A stretch of 64,000 nucleotides of DNA from Bradyrhizobium sp. AUGA SZCCT0158 (GTDB lineage: Bacteria; Pseudomonadota; Alphaproteobacteria; Rhizobiales; Xanthobacteraceae), in assembly GCF_018130065.1 (NCBI RefSeq), contig NZ_JAFCME010000008.1, forward strand, positions 242,069 to 306,068. The letters run 5' to 3'. A model generated the notes under the pieces. The model did no database searches. It was not told the DNA's origin and saw only the letters and a list, made by a program, of their open reading frames with translations. The translations under genes and the position numbers were made by a program. Each line of letters begins with the position of its first letter. Position 1 is the stretch's first letter. Shown here in pieces: positions 29,001 through 36,833 of this stretch.

Positions 29001-30553
29001 CTCCTCTGGAATTCCGGCGACATCAATAGCAGCGCCAGCGCCTGCTGCCGCGATTCCGCGCGCTCGACCGTGCGCCTTGTTTCGATCGACGCTGCGTCCG
29101 CAGCGACGAGTTCAAGCAGATCGCGCGGATCGATGCTATCGGCGAGGCGCGAGGCGATCTGCGCCGATATATCGAGCCGCAACTTCATGCCTTCGGGCGC
29201 GGCCCATGCCGCATTGCTGTCGGGAAAACCGTTCGGGCCGGCGGGCGCCCATAATGGCTGACCCAGCACGTTGAGGCCGTTAAGATAGCGGCCGGGGTCG
29301 CCGGGGATTTGCGCCAGCAACCGGCCGGACGCGACCAGGAATTCATACGGCGAGCGCACTTTGGTCAGCGGCGCCTTCCAGGCTTCGTCGGAATCAACCA
29401 GCGCCGTCGCCAGCGCCTTGAGATCGCCGTCGGTCTTGCCGAACACATCGGCCAGCCGCGCCACCAGCGCCGGCGGCGGATCGTCGGCGACGAAATGACG
29501 GACGAACTTGCTGGCGATGAACTTTGCGGTCGAGGGGTGCCGCGCGAGATCCGCCAACACCGCCTCGCCCTGCGCCACGCCATTGGCGTCGTAAATCTTG
29601 CCCATCACGGCATGCGCGCCGGGCTGGTGCGCATTGGCGTTGAAGACGAAGCTGCCGGGGGCGCCGAGCTGGCCCTGCCGTCCGGCATAGGTCCACCCCG
29701 TGATGATGCGCGCCAGCGACGTCACGTCGTCCTGCGAATAGCCGCCGCCGACGCCGAGCGTATGCAGCTCCAGGATTTCGCGCGCGAGATTTTCGTTCAG
29801 GCCGCGGTTGCGGTTTTTCCCGGCGCGCGAATCCGGCCCCAGCGATTGCTGGTTGTCGAGAAAGAACAGCATCGCCGGATGCTGCTCGACCGCCTTCAGC
29901 ATGTCAGCGAAGCGCCCGAGCACGAAGGGCCGGATCGCTTCGCGCTCGAACGAGCCCGCCCACATCCGCGCCACTCCGCCCTTGTTGGCGGAGATACAAA
30001 AATGATTGGACCAGAACACGACCAGCCGCTCGGTGAACCCGCAATCGGCGATGACGGCCCGCTGCAGCCGCGCCAGCGCTTCGGCGCGAAACGTCTTCTG
30101 GATGATGTTGAGCGGTTGCGGCGGCGGTCTCGGCGCGGCAGGCTGCATCGTCTCGGGAGGCGTCATCGACGCATTGGCGTTTTCCTGCGGCTTTGCCGGC
30201 GGCTCCTTCGGCGCCATGTCCATGGCGATGCTGTTCAGCGACAGGTTTCGCCGTTGCCCTTTCGCCTCGACAGGCGGTTGCGGTCCCTCGGTCGCGGCTG
30301 CCGGCGCGGATTTGGCAGCCGCGTCGCGGCCCTGCTGGATCTCGAACTGATAGTCGAACACCGCCTTGCCGAGCGCCGCGGTCGACTGCAAACCCGGCAC
30401 CTCAAGCAGCACGCCGTTGGGCCGGCTCATTTCCGCCTTCACGAAACCTCTGGGATCGGAGGCCGCGTTGACGAAATCGCCCGATGCGCCGCCGCGCGCG
30501 CCGAATCCGAAGCGATTAAGCGCCACCAATGCGGCTTGCGAATCGCGGGCCAT
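28997..30553 (-). CDS. DUF1800 family protein
   Basis: The 518-residue product begins MARDSQAALVALNRFGFGARG, with the NRFGFG signature of DUF1800. It continues with FWSNHFCISA, LFFLDNQQSLG, NENLAREILELHTLGVGGGY and ARIITGWTY, and ends in repeats of helical segments. A long, proline-rich insertion (about residues 85-150: KPQENANASM, PAAPRPPPQP) interrupts the N-terminal part. No signal peptide is obvious, yet the DUF1501 partner is Tat-exported, so co-transport is possible. GAGGGAAATCC precedes the ATG. The stop overlaps the start of DUF1501. Confidence 0.9.
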   Translation of the reverse strand: MARDSQAALVALNRFGFGARGGASGDFVNAASDPRGFVKAEMSRPNGVLLEVPGLQSTAALGKAVFDYQFEIQQGRDAAAKSAPAAATEGPQPPVEAKGQRRNLSLNSIAMDMAPKEPPAKPQENANASMTPPETMQPAAPRPPPQPLNIIQKTFRAEALARLQRAVIADCGFTERLVVFWSNHFCISANKGGVARMWAGSFEREAIRPFVLGRFADMLKAVEQHPAMLFFLDNQQSLGPDSRAGKNRNRGLNENLAREILELHTLGVGGGYSQDDVTSLARIITGWTYAGRQGQLGAPGSFVFNANAHQPGAHAVMGKIYDANGVAQGEAVLADLARHPSTAKFIASKFVRHFVADDPPPALVARLADVFGKTDGDLKALATALVDSDEAWKAPLTKVRSPYEFLVASGRLLAQIPGDPGRYLNGLNVLGQPLWAPAGPNGFPDSNAAWAAPEGMKLRLDISAQIASRLADSIDPRDLLELVAADAASIETRRTVERAESRQQALALLLMSPEFQRR

Positions 30554-30655
30554 CGGATTTCCCTCAGCACGTCCCCGGTATATGATTTGCCGGCAAGTAT
30601 AACGCCTTTCGGGATGAAGCCCGAATTAAAACCCGGTTAGAAAACGCCTCGTTTC

Positions 30656-30859
30656 ATGACAAATCGGTCAGACAATCCTCCCTCGCGGCGCCTCGCCTGC
30701 GCCGGCTGCGGCACCGAGTTCTCCTGCAGCCTGTCCGGGCCGTGCTGGTGCAGCGAGGAAACTTTCCGTATGCCGATGCCGCTGGACGGCAGCGATTGCC
30801 TGTGTCCGGCTTGCCTGCGCAGGGCGGCGGCGCGTGCCTCCAGCGCGGCCGCAACGTGA
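30656..30859 (+). CDS. Cysteine-rich CWC family protein (67 aa)
   Basis: The small protein has eight cysteines in the CWC pattern: CAGCGTEFSCSLSGPCWCSE, then CLCPACL, near the PM-rich linker. This matches the CWC (cysteine-rich) family, likely a structural zinc-binding mini-protein of unknown role. The gene stops at TGA 30857-30859, overlapping the GTG start of the HAD gene, so the two are translationally coupled. Confidence 0.82.
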   Translation: MTNRSDNPPSRRLACAGCGTEFSCSLSGPCWCSEETFRMPMPLDGSDCLCPACLRRAAARASSAAAT

Positions 30860-31572
30860 CCGAGAGGTGGGACGTCCGGGCCGTTCTGCTCGACATGGAT
30901 GGAACGCTGCTCGACACCGAGCGGGTTTACTTCGACAGCCTGGTTTCGGCGCTCGGCGCGTTCGGTTATACCGACGATGTCGAGACGCTGTGCCACGCGA
31001 TGGTCGGCCTGCCCGGTCCGGATTGCGAGGCCATGCTCCATGCCCGCTATGGCGAGGGCTTTCCGCTGCCCGCGATCAACGAGGCCTTCATCGCACGGCG
31101 CGACGAAATTCTTGGCGCCGGCCTGCCGCTGAAGCGCGGCGCCATCGAACTGCTCGATGCGCTGCAGGGCAGCGAATGTCCGATGGCAATCGTGACCTCG
31201 TCGTCGCGTCGCACGGCGGACGCGCATTTGACGCTGGCCGGGATCCGCAGCCGTTTCGACCATATCCTGACCCGCGACGACGTCACGCGCGGCAAGCCGA
31301 GCCCTGATCTGTATCTGCTGGCGGCGTCAACGCTTGGCGTGCGCCCGGAATTCTGCGTCGCCGTCGAGGATTCCAACCACGGCGTGGCCGCAGCTTATGC
31401 CGCGGGCACGATCACCGTCATGGTGCCGGACATGGTGCCGCCGACCGAAGAGTCTCGCGCGCGATGCGCGGCGGTGGTGGACGATCTCGGCAAGGTGGTG
31501 GAGATGTTGCGAACACGAGGCGTGTTGCGTTCGAAATTCTTGCGTCGTCCCGGCGAAGGCCGGGACCCATAG
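30856..31572 (+). CDS. HAD-superfamily phosphatase (beta-phosphoglucomutase-like)
   Basis: The 238-residue protein has all HAD motifs: catalytic Asp13 and Asp15 in LLDMDGTLLDTE, motif II Ser in VTSSSR, Lys in RGKPSPD, and the acidic pair in VEDSNHGVAAA. A helical cap between residues 17 and 80 marks the subfamily of sugar-phosphate phosphatases and mutases. GTG at 30856 is the start, overlapping the CWC stop (GTGA). The last nine residues (RRPGEGRDP) and the stop come from a dispersed repeat that begins at 31543, so the original C-terminus has been replaced. Confidence 0.9.
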   Translation: MTERWDVRAVLLDMDGTLLDTERVYFDSLVSALGAFGYTDDVETLCHAMVGLPGPDCEAMLHARYGEGFPLPAINEAFIARRDEILGAGLPLKRGAIELLDALQGSECPMAIVTSSSRRTADAHLTLAGIRSRFDHILTRDDVTRGKPSPDLYLLAASTLGVRPEFCVAVEDSNHGVAAAYAAGTITVMVPDMVPPTEESRARCAAVVDDLGKVVEMLRTRGVLRSKFLRRPGEGRDP

Positions 31573-31680
31573 CCACCAACGCTTATTTGCGAAAGGCGTC
31601 GGCCACTCTGCATTATCGAGAGATCACGCGGTATGGATCCCCCGATGCGCAATTGCGCATCTGCCTTCGCTGGGACGACT
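31543..31680. repeat. Dispersed inverted repeat that supplies the HAD gene's stop codon
   Basis: Left arm CGTCGTCCCGGCGAAGGCCG/GGACCCATAG forms the last codons of the HAD gene. A right arm ends CTTCGCTGGGACGACT, with internal GATGCGCAATTGCGCATCTG, a palindrome also present at 42388-42413 in another family. About 138 bp. Confidence 0.85.
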
Positions 31681-31699
31681 CGGTGAGGGTGCGGGGCCC

Positions 31700-32299
31700 C
31701 TACCGCGCTCGCGGCTTCCCCCGCCCCCGGAGCGCCGCCTTGGTCAGCGCATGCGCGGCTTGACCTGCGGTCTCCATGTAGCTGGGATCACGATGCAGCA
31801 GGACGACGGCGAACGATCCATCCAGCAACAGCAATGTCTGCCGGGCGAGCTGTGATGCTTCGGCGATTCCGGCGGCCTCGAACGTGGCGCGCAGCCAGTG
31901 CTCGAATTTCTTCTTGTGGGCGGCGCCGATCTTCATCGCGGGATGGCCGGGCATGTTGGCCAGCTCCGCCGAGGTGCGCAGGAAGCCGCACCCCTTCCAT
32001 TTGGGATGCCGGGCCGAGCGGGCGAGATTGCGGAAAATCCGTTCGATTTTAACCGGCAAGCCGCCGTCGGCCTCGGCGAACCATTGCTTGAACAGCGCGA
32101 GATTGGGCTGGTCGCGGCCGGCGAGATAAGCCGCCACGAGGTCATCCTTGCTCTTGAAATGATAGTACAGCGTCCGCTTGGTGACGCCGGCCTTCGCCGC
32201 CACGGCGTCGACGCTCACGCCGCGAATACCGTCCGCGTAGAACAGCGCGTTTGCCGCCGAAACGATCCGCTCGCGGGTGGGAGTTTCCGATTTCGCCAT
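31700..32299 (-). CDS. TetR-family transcriptional regulator
   Basis: The 199-residue regulator has a TetR N-terminal HTH: RERIVSAANALFYADGIRGV, VDAVAAKAGVTKRTLYYHFK (helix-turn-helix), FKSKDDLVAAYL. A ligand domain follows, rich in hydrophobic helices (FLRTSAELANMPGHPA, TLLLLDGSFAVVLLHRD). It is divergent from the enoyl-CoA hydratase 87 bp away, with a palindrome in between, a common arrangement for a regulator that represses itself and its neighbour. The ligand may be an acyl-CoA or related compound (inference). Confidence 0.92.
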   Translation of the reverse strand: MAKSETPTRERIVSAANALFYADGIRGVSVDAVAAKAGVTKRTLYYHFKSKDDLVAAYLAGRDQPNLALFKQWFAEADGGLPVKIERIFRNLARSARHPKWKGCGFLRTSAELANMPGHPAMKIGAAHKKKFEHWLRATFEAAGIAEASQLARQTLLLLDGSFAVVLLHRDPSYMETAGQAAHALTKAALRGRGKPRAR

Positions 32300-32308
32300 G
32301 TCTTAAAT

Positions 32309-32330
32309 GTATACCGACCAGTGAATATAC
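32309..32330. promoter_or_regulatory. Candidate TetR operator
   Basis: GTATACCGACCAGTGAATAT then AC forms an inverted repeat (GTATA...TATAC) that resembles TetR-family sites of the TATACCGACC type. It lies between the TetR start codon and the divergent hydratase gene, where it could control both. Confidence 0.5.
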
Positions 32331-32385
32331 ACAATGTGATGCCGCGCCTAAGGTGCCACCGACACCGACATTTGCGGAGACCATC

Positions 32386-33177
32386 ATGTCCGACGCCGTG
32401 CTGCTCGATATCAAAAACGGGATTGCGCAGATCACGCTCAACCGGCCCGCCCGGCTCAACGCGCTGAATTACGATCTGATCGATCGCCTGATGGCCGCGC
32501 TCGACACGATCGAGACCGATGCCGGCATTGGCGCGGTGATCCTCACAGGCGCCGGCGAGCGGGCGTTCTCCGCAGGCGCCGACATCAAGGAGTTTTCGGG
32601 CAGCGTTCGGCAGGGCCCGAACGCGGCGATACGCGACTTCGTCCGGCGCGGACAGGCGATGACCGCGCGCCTCGAAGCATTCCGAAAACCCATGATCGCC
32701 GCGGTCAATGGCCTGGCATTCGGCGGCGGTTGCGAGATCACCGAGGCGGTGCATCTGGCCATCGCCAGCGACCGGGCGCAATTTGCAAAACCGGAAATCA
32801 ATCTCGGCATGCCGCCGACCTTCGGCGGAACCCAGCGCCTGCCGCGGCTGGCCGGGCGCAAGCGCGCGCTGGAGCTGCTGTTGACCGGCGATGCCTTTTC
32901 GCCCGCGCGGGCGCTGGAGATCGGGCTTGTCAATTCAGTCGTGCCGCATGATGAATTGCTGCCGGCGGCGTGCGAACTGGCAAGCCGCATCATGCGTCAC
33001 TCGCCGCTTGCGGTCGGCAGCATCATCACATCAGTTACCCGCGGCTTGAACATGACCATCGGCGAAGGGCTGCAAGTCGAGAGCGAGCAGTTTGCCGCCA
33101 TGGTGCCGACAAGCGACCTCCGCGAAGGCCTGGCCGCCTGGATCGGGCGGCGGCCGCCGAGCTATCGCGGGCGGTGA
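32386..33177 (+). CDS. Enoyl-CoA hydratase/isomerase (crotonase family)
   Basis: The 263-residue protein has a complete crotonase fold. LNRPARLNALN near residue 18, the oxyanion-hole segment AFSAGADIKEF, and VNGLAFGGGCEITEA with catalytic Glu117, then FAKPEINLGMPPTFGGTQRL with the second acid Glu137. Both acids of hydratases are present, so hydration of 2-enoyl-CoA is likely. GGAGA precedes the ATG at 32386. Under control of the divergent TetR, it probably works in fatty or aromatic acid breakdown. Confidence 0.93.
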   Translation: MSDAVLLDIKNGIAQITLNRPARLNALNYDLIDRLMAALDTIETDAGIGAVILTGAGERAFSAGADIKEFSGSVRQGPNAAIRDFVRRGQAMTARLEAFRKPMIAAVNGLAFGGGCEITEAVHLAIASDRAQFAKPEINLGMPPTFGGTQRLPRLAGRKRALELLLTGDAFSPARALEIGLVNSVVPHDELLPAACELASRIMRHSPLAVGSIITSVTRGLNMTIGEGLQVESEQFAAMVPTSDLREGLAAWIGRRPPSYRGR

Positions 33178-33198
33178 CCAATTGATTCGACGGCGTAC

Positions 33199-33813
33199 CT
33201 ACACCGCAAATCCCGGCGATTTGCGCGCCATGCCGTCGAAAGCGTCGAGCAGCCGCTCGCGCCAGGCATAGACCGGATCGTCTTCCCCCAGCAGCTTGAA
33301 CGGGCTGACCACGCGCGCCCACTGGAACCCGCCGAACACGATGTAGTCCGCATAGTTCGGTTGCCCGCCGCCGAGATAGGATTGCGTCTTCAAGGTCAGC
33401 CGCAACGGGTCGAGCGATTTGCGAAAGCCTTCGACCGCCTTGTCGCGGCCCGCCACCACCTCTTCCAGCGGCTTGCCGAAGCGCACTTCCCGTGACTTGC
33501 GGAAATAGGCGGCGTCCACCGGCTTCAGGTTCAAGGGGATGTCAGCGACGATCATCGGAGACATGCCGCCGATCACGGTGACATCGCCCCACCAGTTCAG
33601 CATGCGCGCCATCGCGCGGCCGCCCTCGCCGCCGAACAGCACCGGCACCCTTTCGGATCCGTGCGGCGCGATCGCGTCCTTTTCCGTAAAACACCACGGG
33701 ATGGTTTCCGCGCAAAGCCCCTTATGCGCCAGCGCCATCCGCGTCCGCCAGCAGTACGGACTGAACGGGCGGGCGGGATCGGTGCCGACGAGTTCGAAGA
33801 GTTTGAGAGTCAT
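33199..33813 (-). CDS. GST-fold protein (LigE-like) with apparent internal deletion
   Basis: The 204-residue protein starts MTLKLFELVGTDPARPFSPY with WRTRMALAHKGL, typical of the beta-etherase-like GST group. After SERVPVL the sequence jumps to FGGEGGRAMARMLNWW. Relatives usually have about 25-30 residues here, including the Asp-Ser that binds the gamma-glutamyl part of glutathione. The C-terminal helical domain is complete (SYLGGGQPNYADYIVFGGFQ). So the second half of the thioredoxin fold looks lost in frame, and the protein may not bind glutathione. The comparison is from memory of the family. Confidence 0.8.
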   Translation of the reverse strand: MTLKLFELVGTDPARPFSPYCWRTRMALAHKGLCAETIPWCFTEKDAIAPHGSERVPVLFGGEGGRAMARMLNWWGDVTVIGGMSPMIVADIPLNLKPVDAAYFRKSREVRFGKPLEEVVAGRDKAVEGFRKSLDPLRLTLKTQSYLGGGQPNYADYIVFGGFQWARVVSPFKLLGEDDPVYAWRERLLDAFDGMARKSPGFAV

Positions 33814-33851
33814 GCTTGCGCGCCGGTTTGAAACACAGCTGCCAGACTAAC

Positions 33852-33936
33852 CGTCATTGCGAGGAGCGCAAGCGACGAAGCAATCCATCTATCCCCGAGT
33901 GGAGATATGGATTGCTTCGCTGCGCTCGCAATGACG
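33852..33936. repeat. Dispersed inverted repeat (GTCATTGCGAGGAGCG...CGCTCGCAATGAC family)
   Basis: CGTCATTGCGAGGAGCGCAA...GAAGCAATCCAT and ATGGATTGCTTCGCTGCGCT/CGCAATGACG are complementary arms around CTATCCCCGAGTGGAGATAT. Related copy at 58526-58635. It separates two GST genes. Confidence 0.88.
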
Positions 33937-33957
33937 TGGATGGAGTGGCGCGCAAGC

Positions 33958-34665
33958 CTACCGCACCACTGCAGCGGTCTGCCCGAACAACACCCGGCGC
34001 TCTTCCTCGGTGCGGTTGACCGGCTGGCCGAAATTCGGATTGACCTCTTTGGCCAGCGCGTAGGCGCGCTCGGTCGCGGGCCGCGCGCGGATGGTTTCTA
34101 GCCAGCGCTTCAGATGCGGGAAGTCGTCGATGTTTTGTTCCTGGTTCTTGTAGGGCACGATCCAGGGATAGCTCGCCATGTCGGCGATCGAGTAATCACC
34201 GGCGATGAATTCGCGGTCGGCGAGGCGCTTGTTGAGCACGCCATAGAGCCGGTTGGTCTCGTTCACATAGCGGTCGATCGCGTATTTGATTTTTTCCTGG
34301 GCGTAGTTGCGGAAATGATGGTTCTGGCCGGCCATCGGCCCGAGCCCGCCCATCTGCCAGAACGTCCACTGGATCGCATCATAGCGGCCATAGAGACCTG
34401 ATGGCAGGAACTTTCCGGTCTTCTCGGCGAGATAGAGCAGCATCGCGCCGGACTCGAACACCGAGATCGGTTTGCCGCCGCCCTTCGGCTCATGATCGAT
34501 CATCGCCGGAATCCGGTTGTTCGGCGCGATCGCCAGAAACTCCGGCTTGAACTGTTCGCCCTTGCCGATCTGCACCGGGAAGATCTTGTACTTCAGCCCG
34601 GTCTCTTCGAGGAACATCGTGATCTTGTGGCCGTTCGGCGTGGTCCAGTAATGAAGGTCGATCAT
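33958..34665 (-). CDS. Glutathione S-transferase, YfcG/Ure2p-like
   Basis: The 235-residue protein has the thioredoxin-like N-terminus of the nu/Ure2p-like class (MIDLHYWTTPNGHKITMFLE), with the catalytic Thr of TTPNG. GNRIP-type cis-Pro strand NNRIPAMIDHE and the glutathione site FESGAMLLYLAEKTG follow. The helical domain has FIAGDYSIADMASYPWIVPY and ends in a tail typical of YfcG (EERRVLFGQTA). Such proteins often have disulphide-bond reductase activity. An in-frame GTG two codons upstream could also start. Upstream promoter region begins at 34672. Confidence 0.92.
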   Translation of the reverse strand: MIDLHYWTTPNGHKITMFLEETGLKYKIFPVQIGKGEQFKPEFLAIAPNNRIPAMIDHEPKGGGKPISVFESGAMLLYLAEKTGKFLPSGLYGRYDAIQWTFWQMGGLGPMAGQNHHFRNYAQEKIKYAIDRYVNETNRLYGVLNKRLADREFIAGDYSIADMASYPWIVPYKNQEQNIDDFPHLKRWLETIRARPATERAYALAKEVNPNFGQPVNRTEEERRVLFGQTAAVVR

Positions 34666-34806
34666 TGGCACGGTCCCGCGTTAAGGAGATTGCACGCATC
34701 GCAAAAAGGATGCGGATGCATGAATGTGGTCGGGTCACGCCGTGAAGTCAATGGAATTGGTCCCGCGCGAGCGAATGTGATGACTTCCCGCACGCGCGCG
34801 AAACGA

Positions 34807-35043
34807 TCAATTCGCCCGGCCGTGCTCCCGCAGGAAATTCTTGCCGCCTTCGGTAATCGCGACGCGCACGCCGAGGCCGGCCACGTGCTGGCGTGCGACA
34901 TAGCCGCGATCGACCGCATCTTCCCAGATCGTCAGCCGCGGGCATGAGGTGCGCCAGGTCTCGATCACGTCGGCATAAAGCCGCGGCTCGCGCCCTACCC
35001 ATTCGACGAGATCGAGCACCAGTGCGTCGGTCGTCTCCGTCAT
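34807..35043 (-). CDS. Small hypothetical protein (78 aa)
   Basis: Starts at the ATG at 35043 after GGAGGGCCC, encoding MTETTDALVLDLVEWVGREP and ending TEGGKNFLREHGRAN. The frame contains a helix-rich middle (YADVIETWRTSCPRLTIWED, AVDRGYVARQHV) and looks like a small winged-helix-like protein: helices followed by a short strand pair VRVAITEGGKNFLRE. Similar small proteins occur in Bradyrhizobium relatives, from memory. It follows the TauE/SafE gene by 32 bp on the same strand. No definite function. Confidence 0.72.
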   Translation of the reverse strand: MTETTDALVLDLVEWVGREPRLYADVIETWRTSCPRLTIWEDAVDRGYVARQHVAGLGVRVAITEGGKNFLREHGRAN

Positions 35044-35075
35044 CGGGCCCTCCGTCGTTCGAAATGCCGTCGCTA

Positions 35076-35837
35076 TCAAAATGCCATCGCGCTGGAGCGC
35101 GTGACCAGGAGCCAGCCGCCATAGAGGATGTAATAGCTGGCCACCGTGGTGATCAATCGTCCGGCCCAGGTGCGGAACTGCGCGTCGCTCATCGCTTCCA
35201 GGATGCGCCGCGCCAGCGTGGTGCCGAGCATCGAGGCTGCAATGGCAACCGCCGCCAGCACCGGATCGAGCGACGCGGCCTGATCGATGATGCCGCCGAA
35301 ATAGACCAGCTTGACGAGATGGCTCGCGACCTGGCAGGTCGCCTTGGTGGCCACGATCTCGCGGCGGTCGAACTTGCCGCCGAGGAAGAACGTATCCATC
35401 AGCGGACCCGATACGCCGGTCATCAGCATCAGGCCCATGCAGATGAAGCCGTAGAAACTGCCCTGCCAGATGCTGTCGGGGTTCGGCTTCAAATTCGCCG
35501 GCATCAGCCGCGCCATGAACGGCGTGACCCCGAGCAAGAGCAGCGCGATCGGCTTGTCCGGCACGTAGCGGGTCAGCGACCAGAGCCCGAGCGCCAGCGC
35601 GCAGCCGATCAGATAGACCGCGACCGGCCGCCAACGGATATGCGCGCGCCACAGGAAGGCGCGCCAGCCATTGGACGCCATCTGCGTGATCGCATGCAGC
35701 ACCATCGCCGTCGGCAGCGGCATCAGGGCCAGCAGCACGCCGATCAGGATCATGCCACCGGCCATGCCGAACAGGCCCGACAGGAAAGCTGTCGCGACCA
35801 TCAGCAAACCCAGAGCTGCGATCAAAAGCGGCGTCAT
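35076..35837 (-). CDS. TauE/SafE-family sulfite/anion exporter-like permease
   Basis: The 253-residue protein has about eight membrane helices and the TauE/SafE pattern of duplicated GxxxGxG-type segments (FLSGLFGMAGGMILIGVLLA; later MTGVSGPLMDTFFLGG). Helix-rich loops include ATKATCQVASHLVKLVYFGG. Members export sulfonates, sulfite or similar anions through the inner membrane. Divergent from the LysR gene (90-bp gap), which may regulate it. Substrate unknown. Confidence 0.9.
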   Translation of the reverse strand: MTPLLIAALGLLMVATAFLSGLFGMAGGMILIGVLLALMPLPTAMVLHAITQMASNGWRAFLWRAHIRWRPVAVYLIGCALALGLWSLTRYVPDKPIALLLLGVTPFMARLMPANLKPNPDSIWQGSFYGFICMGLMLMTGVSGPLMDTFFLGGKFDRREIVATKATCQVASHLVKLVYFGGIIDQAASLDPVLAAVAIAASMLGTTLARRILEAMSDAQFRTWAGRLITTVASYYILYGGWLLVTRSSAMAF

Positions 35838-35927
35838 CTTGAATCTCCGAACGTACTTCTGCCGCGCTTGGACGGCGCGTGCAAACTGAGTTATCTTGCC
35901 CTGGCATCAGTTTTCCTGAGGGTTCGA

Positions 35928-36833
35928 ATGCGGCGGCTGCTCTTCCTCAACGGCATCAAGGCGTTCGAGGCTGCGGCGCGGAGCGGCAGCTTTGCGGCGG
36001 CAGGTAGCGAGCTCAACGTATCGGCGGCGGCGGTCAGCCGAATGGTGCATCTTCTGGAAGACCGGCTCGGGGTGGCGCTGTTCGAGCGCAAGGCCAACCG
36101 CCTGGTGACGACGGCGGCCGGGCGCGCCTATCAGAGCGGGCTGACGCCGATCTTCGACGCGCTGGCGAGCCTGACCGCGCAGGTCACGGCGCCTTCCACC
36201 GTCCGCGTGCTGACGATCGGCGTCGGGCCGACCTTTGCAATGCGCTGGCTGATCCCGCGGCTGGCGGATTTTCACAAGCAGGAACCCAACATCGATGTGC
36301 GCATCACCACCGGCGGCGCGGCCGCCCCGTTCGGCGAGGACTGGAGCTGCGGCATCCAGCTCGGCGACGGCGAATGGCCGGGGCTGATCGCCGAGCCGCT
36401 GTTCGCGGCCGACCTGCTGCCGGTCTGCGCGCCCCGCCTTGCCAGCTCGCTCAAGCGGCCCGGCGATCTGAAGGGGCCGACGCTGCTGCGCGTTGCGCAT
36501 TCGGCCGATGATTGGCCGTCATGGCTGAAGGCGGCCGGCGTCGCCCGCGTCAGCGCGCGCGGCCCGCAATTTCAATTCTATGGCCAGGCGCTGCAGGCCG
36601 CGGTCGACGGCCTCGGCATCGCGATGGGCATCCGCCCCTATATCGACGACGACCTCGCCGCCGGCCGGCTGGTGGCGCCGTTTGCGCTGAGCGTGCCCAA
36701 GGGCATGCGTTGGTATCTGGTCTATCGCGAATACAGCACCGGCCAGCGCGACTTTGTCGCGTTCCGGCGCTGGATCATCCGCGCAGCGGCCGAGCCAGCC
36801 GCCCGCCGCAAGGGCCCACGCCATGCCAATTGA
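35928..36833 (+). CDS. LysR-family transcriptional regulator (GcvA-like)
   Basis: The 301-residue regulator has an N-terminal winged HTH, NGIKAFEAAARSGSFAAAGS then LNVSAAAVSRMVHLLEDRLG and LFERKANRLVTTAAGRAY. The effector domain has VGPTFAMRWLIPRLADFH and QALQAAVDGLGIAMG, the pattern of the GcvA/AmpR subgroup. It starts at an ATG at 35928 and overlaps the downstream monooxygenase by 11 bp, so the two are coupled. The divergent TauE/SafE permease suggests it controls that transporter too (inference). Confidence 0.91.
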   Translation: MRRLLFLNGIKAFEAAARSGSFAAAGSELNVSAAAVSRMVHLLEDRLGVALFERKANRLVTTAAGRAYQSGLTPIFDALASLTAQVTAPSTVRVLTIGVGPTFAMRWLIPRLADFHKQEPNIDVRITTGGAAAPFGEDWSCGIQLGDGEWPGLIAEPLFAADLLPVCAPRLASSLKRPGDLKGPTLLRVAHSADDWPSWLKAAGVARVSARGPQFQFYGQALQAAVDGLGIAMGIRPYIDDDLAAGRLVAPFALSVPKGMRWYLVYREYSTGQRDFVAFRRWIIRAAAEPAARRKGPRHAN

